This document shows positions 1 to 7,441 of a stretch of DNA of 64,000 nt, piece by piece. Position 1 is the first letter of the stretch; the number at the start of each line of letters is the position of its first letter. Origin of the DNA: Leptolyngbya sp. SIO1E4 (GTDB taxonomy: Bacteria; Cyanobacteriota; Cyanobacteriia; Phormidesmidales; Phormidesmidaceae). The notes beneath the pieces are model-generated. The model searched no databases. It was not told the DNA's origin and worked only from the letters and a program-made list of their open reading frames with translations. The DNA lies in contig JAAHFU020000002.1 in assembly GCA_010672825.2 (NCBI GenBank), positions 880,001 through 944,000 of the forward strand, in the 5' to 3' direction. Made by a program: the position numbers and the translations under genes.

Positions 1-2
1 AA

Positions 3-152
3 AGCCAAGAGGTCGAGCGACGTGCCCTTGAAACAGCTGCCCGCCGGGATGAGATTCAAGAACTGGAGAAAGGTCTCAAACTAGAACGAGAGGAACTCGA
101 AAAGCGTGAGGCTGACTTCCTCGCCCGCCTGAAGGATCAGAATTTGGAATAA
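3..152 (+). CDS. C-terminal fragment of a coiled-coil protein
   Basis: An open frame enters from the left edge and ends at TAA 150-152. The 49 visible residues are almost entirely charged and helical, rich in Glu, Arg, Lys and Leu (for example ELEKGLKLEREELEKRE), which is typical of a coiled coil. The start lies outside the window, so the family cannot be named. It converges with ilvA on the other strand, 31 bp away. It could be the tail of an SMC-like, DUF3084-like or filament protein; no function is assigned. Confidence 0.6.
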   Translation, partial: SQEVERRALETAARRDEIQELEKGLKLEREELEKREADFLARLKDQNLE

Positions 153-183
153 GTGCCACTACACCTACCTGTCCCCTCCCCCT

Positions 184-1695
184 TTAATCCAGGAACAGGT
201 GATAAGCAGGATTGTTGCTCTCATCCCAGTGGCGATACCCAACGGTTTCTAGGAACGCTTGCCAGTCATTCATTTCCGCCGGAGGTACCTGGACACCAAT
301 AACGATGCGTCCATAGTCGGCTCCGTTGTTTCGGTAGTGGAAGAGGCTGATGTTCCAGTTAGGGCTCATACAGTTCAAGAACTTCATCAATGCACCCGGA
401 TATTCAGGGAATTCAAAGCGATAGAGCAGTTCATTCTGCGCTAGCGGCGATCGCCCACCCACCATATGACGTAAGTGCATCTTAGTAAGTTCATCATCTG
501 TGAGATCGAGTGTTTTGAACCCTTGGGCTTCAAAGGTGACGGCCATTTGGTTGGCATCATCACGATCTTTAACCTGTAACCCAACGAAAATATGCGCTTC
601 TGTTTTATCTGCAATGCGATAGTTAAATTCTGTCAGGTTACGTTTACCCATACATTTACAAAACTTGCGCAAGCTACCAGCACCTTCAGGAATGTTGACG
701 GCAAAAATGGCTTCTCGACGTTCCCCCATTTCTGCTCGCTCAGCGACAAAGCGAAGGCGATCAAAGTTCATGTTGGCTCCGCAAGCAACTGCCACCACGG
801 TTTGGTCGATGATTTTCGTCCGCTCGATATAGGCTTTTGCCCCTGCGATCGCTAAGGCTCCTGCAGGTTCCAGGATTGATCGAGTGTCCTCAAACACGTC
901 TTTAATGGCAGCGCAGGTATCGTCAGTGTTCACCAGAATAATTTCATCCACATATTGCTGGCATAGCCGGAACGTCTCCTCACCCACTTCTTTGACTGCA
1001 ACCCCATCAGCAAATAACCCGACTTGGGTCAGGCCTACACGACTGCCTGCCTGAAGCGATTGATTCATCCCATCGGCATCTACGGGTTCGACACCGATGA
1101 TGCGCACCTCAGGACGTAACCGCTTAACATAGGCAGCGATCCCAGAAATGAGACCGCCACCGCCAATCGCCACAAAAATAGCGTGAATGGGTTTCTGATA
1201 CTGACGCAAAATCTCCATGCCAATGGTGCCTTGCCCAGCAATCACCTCTGGATCATCAAACGGATGAACAAATGTCATGTTCTTTTCAGCAGCCAATTGG
1301 CGAGCATAGGCATAGGCATCGTCATAGGTATCGCCATGCAAAACTGCGATGCCTCCCCGCGCCTCGACTGCAGCAACCTTGAGTTCTGGCGTGGTTACAG
1401 GCATGACAATAATGGCAGTGGTGCCCAGGTACATTGCTCCTAAAGCCACCCCTTGGGCATGATTTCCTGCCGAGGCCGCAATCACCCCTTGCGCCAAAAC
1501 CTTGGCAGGGAGCTGTACCATTTTGTTGTAAGCGCCCCGCAGCTTAAAAGAAAACACTGACTGCATGTCTTCTCGTTTGAGATAGACAGAGTTTTTTAAC
1601 CGTGCCGACAGGCGTGGGGCAAGCTCTAACGGGGTTTCTTGAGCTACGTCATAAACACGGGCAGTCAGGATTTTCTCAAGATAATCGGTGGGCAT
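184..1695 (-). CDS. ilvA: Threonine ammonia-lyase, biosynthetic
   Basis: This enzyme deaminates L-threonine to 2-oxobutyrate, the first committed step of isoleucine synthesis, in the cytosol with PLP. The 503 residues match the long biosynthetic form. The N-terminal catalytic domain (about 1-320) carries the PLP lysine K51 in SFKLRGAYNK, the SAGNHAQG loop and the glycine-rich GGGGLISG phosphate-binding loop. About 330-503 hold two ACT-like regulatory repeats, which mediate isoleucine feedback in this family. The ATG at 1695 gives MPTDYLEKIL, as expected for the family. It is the last minus-strand gene at the left edge and its neighbours are unrelated. Confidence 0.95.
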   Translation of the reverse strand: MPTDYLEKILTARVYDVAQETPLELAPRLSARLKNSVYLKREDMQSVFSFKLRGAYNKMVQLPAKVLAQGVIAASAGNHAQGVALGAMYLGTTAIIVMPVTTPELKVAAVEARGGIAVLHGDTYDDAYAYARQLAAEKNMTFVHPFDDPEVIAGQGTIGMEILRQYQKPIHAIFVAIGGGGLISGIAAYVKRLRPEVRIIGVEPVDADGMNQSLQAGSRVGLTQVGLFADGVAVKEVGEETFRLCQQYVDEIILVNTDDTCAAIKDVFEDTRSILEPAGALAIAGAKAYIERTKIIDQTVVAVACGANMNFDRLRFVAERAEMGERREAIFAVNIPEGAGSLRKFCKCMGKRNLTEFNYRIADKTEAHIFVGLQVKDRDDANQMAVTFEAQGFKTLDLTDDELTKMHLRHMVGGRSPLAQNELLYRFEFPEYPGALMKFLNCMSPNWNISLFHYRNNGADYGRIVIGVQVPPAEMNDWQAFLETVGYRHWDESNNPAYHLFLD

Positions 1696-1871
1696 GGCAG
1701 CAAAGACAGGTGGCAGCAGTAGATGGATTAAGAGCTATCTTCGCCCTTCAGAGGACAGTAAGACAAATGGATGCTTGACTGTCTGCCTCAAGTGTCCGCC
1801 TCAGCCTCCCTCTAATGCTCTGCTCTGGGTTCAGCAACTTTTGTCTAATGGATAGTTGATTAAGGAAGGAA

Positions 1872-1933
1872 GGAACCCGGTTTCTACAAAGCCTAACCAG
1901 AAAAAGACTGGGGCTTGAGAGAAACCGGGTTCC
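1872..1933. repeat. Inverted repeat element with AACCCGGTTTC arms
   Basis: A 14-bp arm GGAACCCGGTTTCT (1872-1885) is repeated in perfect inversion as AGAAACCGGGTTCC (1920-1933) around a 34-nt loop. Palindromes with this AACCCGGTTTC core are dispersed in many cyanobacterial genomes and are thought to be MITE-like. It lies in the 580-bp noncoding stretch between ilvA and pam68, which otherwise holds only the repeat at 1981-2065. Confidence 0.75.
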
Positions 1934-1980
1934 TGGACAATTGATTCTTTGGAGGACTCTAGGTGAGTGACCATTCAGTC

Positions 1981-2065
1981 ATACAGCCTTTTTTAGCTGA
2001 GTGAGGTACATCCTGGTCGCAATAGGGGCTAGGGTCTGGGGTTTGGGGGCTAAGACTAGTACTTC
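1981..2065. repeat. Diverged copy of the telomere-like dispersed repeat
   Basis: The segment reads AGCCTT, then a GTACATC block, then GGCTAGGGTCTGGGGTTTGG. The same order of blocks is seen at 39383-39479 and 40759-40855, so this is a more diverged member of the same family. Short nested open frames here are artefacts of the repeat. Confidence 0.55.
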
Positions 2066-2278
2066 ATTAGAGTGAGAAACTCTGTAGTGCGATCGCGAAC
2101 AGGGCAGTTTGAGCCTTTTCGCCAAGCCGAAAAGTGTCACACCTACCGGCAAATGTAGACAATGTGTGGGGCTACGTAATGCCATGGCCCACACAATAAG
2201 CTTGAGATTCGAAACATTGAGCCTGGCTGCTCGTTCGTCTTAGGAGATGACCGCATACTGAATGTGCCAGGCAGTCTG

Positions 2279-2767
2279 TTAAGAGTTATTTTGACGCTCT
2301 TCTCGGGCCTGTTGCCAAGAGCTAACCATACGACCAAAGTTGAGCTGGAACTGGTCGTACCCGACAATGCCACCCACAGCATTTTCTTCCCAAGAGGCTG
2401 ATAGTGCACCGTAGCTTAAACCCACCACGCTAAGTCCAAAACAGCCTATGGTTGTCAGCAGCACAGCCACGTTAGGCAACTCTGCAATGCCTTGAGTAAT
2501 GATGAAATAGCTTGCGAAGAAGACAAAAATACCTAAGCTGACAGGAATAGCCGAAAAAATCATCATGCGGCGCAGCATTCTGCGGCTCACAACCTCAGGA
2601 ATCTTCATGTCTTCAGAGGCCTGCTTTGAACGCTTGCTTGATGATGAAGCTGGCTTATCTGATTTTGAAGCGCTTTCAGCCGGTGAAGAAGCCTGTTCTT
2701 TCTGAGGCTTTTTACGTTTGCTTGCAGGCTCAAACGGTAAGCGGTCTCTTTCTGAATCATCAGACAT
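2279..2767 (-). CDS. PAM68-family photosystem II assembly protein (DUF3464)
   Basis: PAM68 proteins are thylakoid membrane factors that help assemble photosystem II and insert chlorophyll into CP47. The soluble N-terminus (about 1-70) contains the family signature LPFEPASKRKK and a Lys/Ser-rich linker. Two membrane helices follow (about 78-100, FSAIPVSLGIFVFFASYFI, and 110-130, VAVLLTTIGCFGLSVVGLSYG), then a short tail with WEEN and GYDQF. I chose ATG 2767 over the in-frame start 18 bases upstream because GGAG lies 7 bases before it. It follows rpsO by 38 bp on the same strand, a neighbour pair I recall from other cyanobacteria. Confidence 0.88.
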   Translation of the reverse strand: MSDDSERDRLPFEPASKRKKPQKEQASSPAESASKSDKPASSSSKRSKQASEDMKIPEVVSRRMLRRMMIFSAIPVSLGIFVFFASYFIITQGIAELPNVAVLLTTIGCFGLSVVGLSYGALSASWEENAVGGIVGYDQFQLNFGRMVSSWQQAREERQNNS

Positions 2768-2805
2768 AGTCAGGCTCCATAACACCCAGCAGACAAAGCC
2801 ATTCG

Positions 2806-3075
2806 CTACCGGCGAATGCCCAAACGAGCAATCAAGGCACGATATTTCTCTGTGTTCTTATTGGCGATGTAAGAAAGCAAGCGCTTACGACGACCAATCA
2901 TCTTGAGCAGACCACGACGAGACGAGTAATCCTTCTTGTTGGCCTGGAGGTGCAAGCTGAGCTTGTTAATCCGCTCTGTCAGCATGGCCACTTGAACTTC
3001 AGCGGAGCCAGTGTCCGTTTCGTGAACTTGGTATTCTGAGATAATTTCTTGTTTGCGTTCTTGTAGCAGAGCCAT
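2806..3075 (-). CDS. rpsO: Small ribosomal subunit protein uS15
   Basis: An 89-residue protein of normal S15 length. It has the conserved core [37 protein letters not shown] and [10 protein letters not shown], which bind the 16S rRNA central domain with S6/S18. The ATG at 3075 gives [12 protein letters not shown], as in other cyanobacteria. It sits between ruvA and pam68 on the same strand, with a 100-bp gap from ruvA that could hold its own promoter. Confidence 0.97.
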   Translation of the reverse strand: MALLQERKQEIISEYQVHETDTGSAEVQVAMLTERINKLSLHLQANKKDYSSRRGLLKMIGRRKRLLSYIANKNTEKYRALIARLGIRR

Positions 3076-3175
3076 AGGTACGAATCGCTGTCCGAAGATG
3101 AATGTCTAATTCACAGAATTATATAGCATAACATAGCCTGCTGTAGGCGAAGGTGTCTCGCTTGATTAAGGATCT

Positions 3176-3811
3176 TTAGTAAGTAGACTGGCTTAACCAT
3201 GCGATCGCTTCACGAATCCAGGCTTCTGTATCAGAGGTTTTGGCGAGCGTGCTATTGCGCCCAACAATTGTCAACGCTTGCATGATTTCTCCATTGGTGT
3301 AGCCCAAGGCCAGGAGGGCACCTTCGACTTCCTCTTGTACGCTAGCGGCAGGGCCAGCCATGGGAGCAATCTCAAGGCCTGATTGCTGTCGCCACTCTGA
3401 GAGTTTTGTTTTCAGTTCTAAGATCAGGCGCTCTGCCGTTTTGTTGCCCACCCCTGGCGTTCTAGAAATGAGCCGGGTATTGCCGGCAACCACTGCTTGA
3501 ATCAGCTCCTGAAACCCCAGGGTATCGAGCAAGGCCATGGCCATTTGAGGCCCAATGCCGCTGACACTGACTAACTGACGAAAAACTTCCCGCTCGGGGC
3601 GGCTGACAAAGCCAAAGACAATGGGCTGATCGTCACGGATTTGGAGATGACAATAGAGTTGCAGCGGTTCGCCAAGCGGTGGTAATTGGGATAACAGGCG
3701 GCTCGTTACCTGGAGGTCATAACCAATTTGATTAACCTCTACGGTTAACATGACCCGGTGCCCCCCCGGCTTGTGAATATCTGCCAGGGTTCCTTTTAAG
3801 TAACTCAGCAT
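3176..3811 (-). CDS. ruvA: Holliday junction branch migration protein RuvA
   Basis: RuvA tetramers clamp four-way junctions and load the RuvB motor. The 211 residues show an N-terminal OB fold (about 1-65, MLSYLKGTLADI), tandem helix-hairpin-helix motifs (SGIGPQMAMALLDTLG and TPGVGNKTAERLILELK), and the C-terminal RuvB-binding domain (EEVEGALLALGYTNGEIMQAL). ATG 3811 starts with the standard family N-terminus. It lies downstream of the DivIVA-like gene, with 58 bp between them, in a minus-strand run of unrelated housekeeping genes. Confidence 0.95.
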   Translation of the reverse strand: MLSYLKGTLADIHKPGGHRVMLTVEVNQIGYDLQVTSRLLSQLPPLGEPLQLYCHLQIRDDQPIVFGFVSRPEREVFRQLVSVSGIGPQMAMALLDTLGFQELIQAVVAGNTRLISRTPGVGNKTAERLILELKTKLSEWRQQSGLEIAPMAGPAASVQEEVEGALLALGYTNGEIMQALTIVGRNSTLAKTSDTEAWIREAIAWLSQSTY

Positions 3812-3869
3812 GGGTGTCAGGCAGTCTGTTGGGCTTTGGGAAGGCTTTGGGGTGAAGCTAGTGCACGCC

Positions 3870-4637
3870 CTATTCTGAAGGCCGTCGCGGTGAGGATCTT
3901 CCAGGACGCGTCACATTAGATTGGGGCAGGGCTTGAGCTTTCCCTGGTGAGGCTGCTGGCGAACGACTGCTCTCAAGGCTCATAGTGTCAGCCACTGGCA
4001 GCATTTGGCGGCCATTGTGAACAACTCTCAGCATGTCAGACAATTGCTGTTCGATTCTTTGCAGCACCTGAGCTGAATAGATATCAGCCTCCTGCTTCAA
4101 GGCTTGGCATTCAGCCTCAGCCTGTTGCTTGATCTGCTGCCAATGCTGCTGCGCGGCGTGCTGCCATTGTTCAATTTCAGACATTGTTTGCGATCGCAAG
4201 GCATCACACTCCTGCTGGACGTGCTGCTTCACCTGAAGCACTTGTGCTTCTGCCTGCTGCACAATGCCTAAATCGTTGAGCCGTCTGGCAGCTTCTTGAT
4301 CTGCTGCGCTGATGATTTCACTGGCATACTGCTCGGCTTCGCCCAAAATCGTATCTCGATGTTGCACAATTTGAACCGCTTCCTGGAAAACACTAGGAAG
4401 ATTGAGCCGAATCCGATCAAGCTGTTCCAGTAATCTGTCTTCGTCCACAAAAGTGCGGCGCGAGAAGGGCACCCGAGGACTCTCCAGAATGAGTTCTTCC
4501 AAGACATTCAGAGATTGCTGAATATCCAGCCGTTGAACCGCTTCACTGGGTTGAGACACTTGGCCAATTGACCGCGCATTGCCGTCAGCAGCAGCGTCTT
4601 GTGGGAGGTTGGTAGACGTCAGGTCTTGTTGTAGCAT
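3870..4637 (-). CDS. DivIVA/Cdv3-like coiled-coil protein
   Basis: A 255-residue protein with a short conserved N-terminal region (about 35-80: [35 protein letters not shown]), a long Gln/Glu/Ala-rich coiled coil (about 85-200) and a disordered Ser/Pro/Arg tail. The architecture fits the cyanobacterial Cdv3/DivIVA-like cell division proteins. Automatic annotation sometimes calls such sequences ATP synthase subunit B-like because of the coiled coil. There is no membrane segment. The start ATG lies inside the end of coaD, a 19-bp overlap, so the two genes are probably co-transcribed and translationally coupled. The Cdv3 assignment is by pattern and is the uncertain part. Confidence 0.75.
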   Translation of the reverse strand: MLQQDLTSTNLPQDAAADGNARSIGQVSQPSEAVQRLDIQQSLNVLEELILESPRVPFSRRTFVDEDRLLEQLDRIRLNLPSVFQEAVQIVQHRDTILGEAEQYASEIISAADQEAARRLNDLGIVQQAEAQVLQVKQHVQQECDALRSQTMSEIEQWQHAAQQHWQQIKQQAEAECQALKQEADIYSAQVLQRIEQQLSDMLRVVHNGRQMLPVADTMSLESSRSPAASPGKAQALPQSNVTRPGRSSPRRPSE

Positions 4638-5098
4638 CGGTATATGTCCCGGGCGACGTGTTGAGGCACCAGATGATCGACTGGCCCTCCAAATTTAGCA
4701 ATCTCTTTCACTAGACTACTGCTTAAAAAGCCATACTCCGTTGAGGTTGCTAAAAACAATGTTTCCAAATCACCCGCTAGGGTTTTGTTGGTATGGGCCA
4801 TCTGCAATTCTTTCTCGAAGTCAGAAAGCACCCTGAGACCGCGCAATAAGACTTGAGCCTCTTTCATTCTGGCGTAAGTAACTGTCAAGCCGTCGAAGTA
4901 GTCTATTTCAATATTCTTAAGATGATTAACTGATTGGCGGATTTGGGCAATTCGCTTTTCCGCGACAAACAAAGGGGTTTTATTCGGATTGGTCGAAACG
5001 ACGACGATCACGGTCTCAAACAAGCGACTGGCACGAGTGATAATGTCGAGATGACCAAAGGTGATGGGGTCAAAACTCCCAGGATAAATTGCAATCAC
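4619..5098 (-). CDS. coaD: Pantetheine-phosphate adenylyltransferase
   Basis: CoaD transfers AMP from ATP to 4'-phosphopantetheine, the penultimate step of coenzyme A synthesis. The N-terminus [18 protein letters not shown] contains the nucleotidyltransferase TxGH signature. [19 protein letters not shown] and the late [13 protein letters not shown] (usual ISSTxVR) are also conserved. I chose GTG 5098: it begins exactly at the family's first residue and gives 159 aa, the usual CoaD length. The longer ATG frame adds 18 unconserved residues. No good Shine-Dalgarno is visible. Its 3' end overlaps the DivIVA-like gene. Confidence 0.93.
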   Translation of the reverse strand: MIAIYPGSFDPITFGHLDIITRASRLFETVIVVVSTNPNKTPLFVAEKRIAQIRQSVNHLKNIEIDYFDGLTVTYARMKEAQVLLRGLRVLSDFEKELQMAHTNKTLAGDLETLFLATSTEYGFLSSSLVKEIAKFGGPVDHLVPQHVARDIYRCYNKT

Positions 5099-5435
5099 GA
5101 AAATCGAGTTACCATAGCGAAAGAACGTGTGACGCTGATGGGACGCTATCACAGTGTTATTGTGCCTGAACCGCTTGCCTATAAAGCACTACGGCAACAG
5201 AAAATTCTGCTTGAGGAAGGGTGCGCCAGGAGACGTGAAGCGTGTTGACATCGCCCCGCAGCCGAGTACTTTAGCTTCGTAATGACTGGCATCGCTGTCT
5301 CTAGCGCTGATTTGCAGATCTTGGCCTGTGCGATATGGGTTTGCAGTTCAATGGTTTATGACACAGGCAACGCCGGAAAGCAGCCGTCAGTAACCGGTGC
5401 TGCCTTCAACACTGCCTGCAAAATCAGAGCAGGGT

Positions 5436-5627
5436 TTAGGCGTACCGCTCGACAAAGGTCCGGCCTGCCGTCAATGCAGCGCTGCTAGTTGTGTACAGGG
5501 TGCCATCACTCAAAACGTCTAAATCGCGATTGATGACCCAACATTGGTACCCTCGGTTTTCAGTGTGACTGACTCCGATAATCCACCCTGGCATCGCGGA
5601 CAGTTGAACTACGTGACTGTATTCCAT
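5436..5627 (-). CDS. Small conserved-looking hypothetical protein
   Basis: A 63-codon frame from ATG 5627 encodes a compact globular-looking sequence with IIGVSHTENRGYQCWVINRDLDVLSDG and a C-terminal TAGRTFVERYA. An in-frame GTG seven codons upstream is an alternative start. The composition looks coding, and similar short cyanobacterial proteins exist, but I recognise no domain. The 340 bp between it and coaD (5099-5435) show no gene, RNA or obvious repeat. Confidence 0.45.
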   Translation of the reverse strand: MEYSHVVQLSAMPGWIIGVSHTENRGYQCWVINRDLDVLSDGTLYTTSSAALTAGRTFVERYA

Positions 5628-5882
5628 AAGAGTTTGCCGCCTACTCACTCTAAGCCTAACTTATCGTGTCTGGCCCTTGATACCTGTAACCCAGGGGACG
5701 GTATCGGGATTGTAATCTTAATGAGCACTCGTGGTGCCTGCGGAAGGCGATATTCAGATATTCACCTTGCAGAGGGATGTGATAGCTTGCAGGCAGGCTA
5801 CGACTGGACTAGCGCTTAAGCGGTGATCGTTGAGTTAAGAGGCTTGAGGGTCGTTGCCAGGGGAGTGTTATCGGGGGAGACG

Positions 5883-6545
5883 ATGGCTAATCGCAGCTTA
5901 GGGCTTGATTCTGACGTGTACGACTATTTGCTGGCAGTGTCTTTACGAGAGCATCCAGTTTTAGAGGCCCTGCGCCAGCGCACCGCCACCTACCCGATGG
6001 CTCAGATGCAGATTGCGCCAGAACAGGGGCAGTTTATGGCGTTATTGGTAAAGCTGACTCAGGTGAAAAAGGCCCTAGAGGTGGGGGTGTTTACGGGCTA
6101 TAGCGCGTTAGCTGTCGCGTTAGCGCTGCCTGTAGAGGGGCGCTTAGTTGCCTGTGATATCAGTGAAGCGCATACGGCGATCGCCCGCCAGTTTTGGGCT
6201 CAAGCAGGCGTCTCTGAAAAGATTGACCTCCGCATTGGGCCTGCGGCTGAAACCCTTGAACAGCTCATTGCCAAGGGTGAAGCCAACACCTTTGATTTTG
6301 CCTTTATCGATGCGGATAAGCGCAACTATGACACGTATTACGAACAGGCCCTAACCCTCGTACGCCCAGGGGGGCTGCTGGCGATCGACAACGTGCTCTG
6401 GTCAGGGCGGGTAGCCGAGACAGCCGTGACCGATAACCGCACTCAAAGCATCCGAGATTTCAATCAAAAGTTATACCGAGATGAGCGCATTGACCTGAGC
6501 CTGGTACCCGTTGCCGACGGGTTGACTCTGGCCCTAAAGCGCTAG
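5883..6545 (+). CDS. Class I SAM-dependent O-methyltransferase
   Basis: This belongs to the caffeoyl-CoA O-methyltransferase-like family 3, which methylates hydroxyl groups of small catechol-type molecules with SAM and a divalent metal. The family order is present: YDYLLAVSLREHPVLEALR, then motif I LEVGVFTGYSALAVALALP, the acidic ACDIS, the metal/catalytic FDFAFIDADKRNYDTYYEQAL, and GGLLAIDNVLWSGRV. I chose ATG 5883 (221 aa) because GGGGGAG lies just before it and the family begins here; the longer frame adds 20 unconserved residues. The real substrate cannot be told from sequence. Confidence 0.9.
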   Translation: MANRSLGLDSDVYDYLLAVSLREHPVLEALRQRTATYPMAQMQIAPEQGQFMALLVKLTQVKKALEVGVFTGYSALAVALALPVEGRLVACDISEAHTAIARQFWAQAGVSEKIDLRIGPAAETLEQLIAKGEANTFDFAFIDADKRNYDTYYEQALTLVRPGGLLAIDNVLWSGRVAETAVTDNRTQSIRDFNQKLYRDERIDLSLVPVADGLTLALKR

Positions 6546-6568
6546 GCATTGAACGCCACGCCCTTACT

Positions 6569-7255
6569 TTAATTGGGCTGCATCGCTGCCTGCTGACTGC
6601 TGTACATCGCCCGCAAGACTAGGGCTGGATCTACCCAACTCTCTTGATATTTCAGCCCCCAGTGCAAGTGTGGACCAGTTGTGCGTCCGGTCATCCCTAC
6701 ACGACCAATGCGGGCTCCGGTGTTCATATGTTGCCCTTCCCGAATTTGCAGGCTGCCTTCGGTATCAATGAGATATCGTCCAGTGGCATCACTCGCAACA
6801 TAACCCTGCATATGACAGTAAATATGTAACCAGCTCCCTGATTGCACCACCACAGAGGTTCCGCAGGCACTATCATCAGAGACTTCTACCACTTGGCCCT
6901 CCCACCAATTACGGATGTAGCTTCCGGAGGGAGCTGCCATATCTAGCCCGTAATGAAAACGTTGGCCTCCTCGGTAAGGATCTTGGCGATATCCAAATGG
7001 GGATGTATATGCCTGAAAGTTTTCGACGGGAAAAGACGCTTGACTCCAAATATGGGTTGTGACAGCGGCACTCTCTGCTGGTTCGACCGCTCGCACGACT
7101 GCTCGTGAGAAGACGTCGGTGATGCTCCAGACGGTGAGGGCCCCCCCAATGAGCAAAACCATGGGTAACACCCAATTAGGGCGTCGTCGCCTTCTTCTAA
7201 GGGGGAGAGGTAAATTTTCGGGACGTCGTAACGACTTGCAAAACAAGCGCTTCAT
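6569..7255 (-). CDS. M23-family metallopeptidase, membrane anchored
   Basis: A LytM/M23 zinc endopeptidase-like protein that would act on peptidoglycan. An Arg-rich N-terminus (LRRRRRRPNW) precedes one transmembrane helix (about 27-48, VLPMVLLIGGALTVWSITDVF), giving a type II anchor with the enzyme outside. The M23 fold has the zinc motif HYGLD, a GQVVEVSDD strand, HIYCHMQG and the final GPHLHWG HxH pair, so all metal ligands are there. There are no LysM or SH3 domains. ATG 7255 is chosen; an in-frame GTG nine codons upstream is possible. It converges with the O-methyltransferase gene. Confidence 0.88.
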   Translation of the reverse strand: MKRLFCKSLRRPENLPLPLRRRRRRPNWVLPMVLLIGGALTVWSITDVFSRAVVRAVEPAESAAVTTHIWSQASFPVENFQAYTSPFGYRQDPYRGGQRFHYGLDMAAPSGSYIRNWWEGQVVEVSDDSACGTSVVVQSGSWLHIYCHMQGYVASDATGRYLIDTEGSLQIREGQHMNTGARIGRVGMTGRTTGPHLHWGLKYQESWVDPALVLRAMYSSQQAAMQPN

Positions 7256-7441
7256 GATGGGACACGTGACTGAGAGGAACACGAAATGGGAAAGGCACTA
7301 GTGTCGATGGTTGATCGGCCCAGCCCAATCAACGAACAAGAATACCTCACCTTTTTCAAGGTTCATCACAAAAAATCAGCCCACTTCACAATATGTTTGC
7401 TATTGCCCCGTTTCAAGGGGGTTTGCGGCAGATTTCTAAGG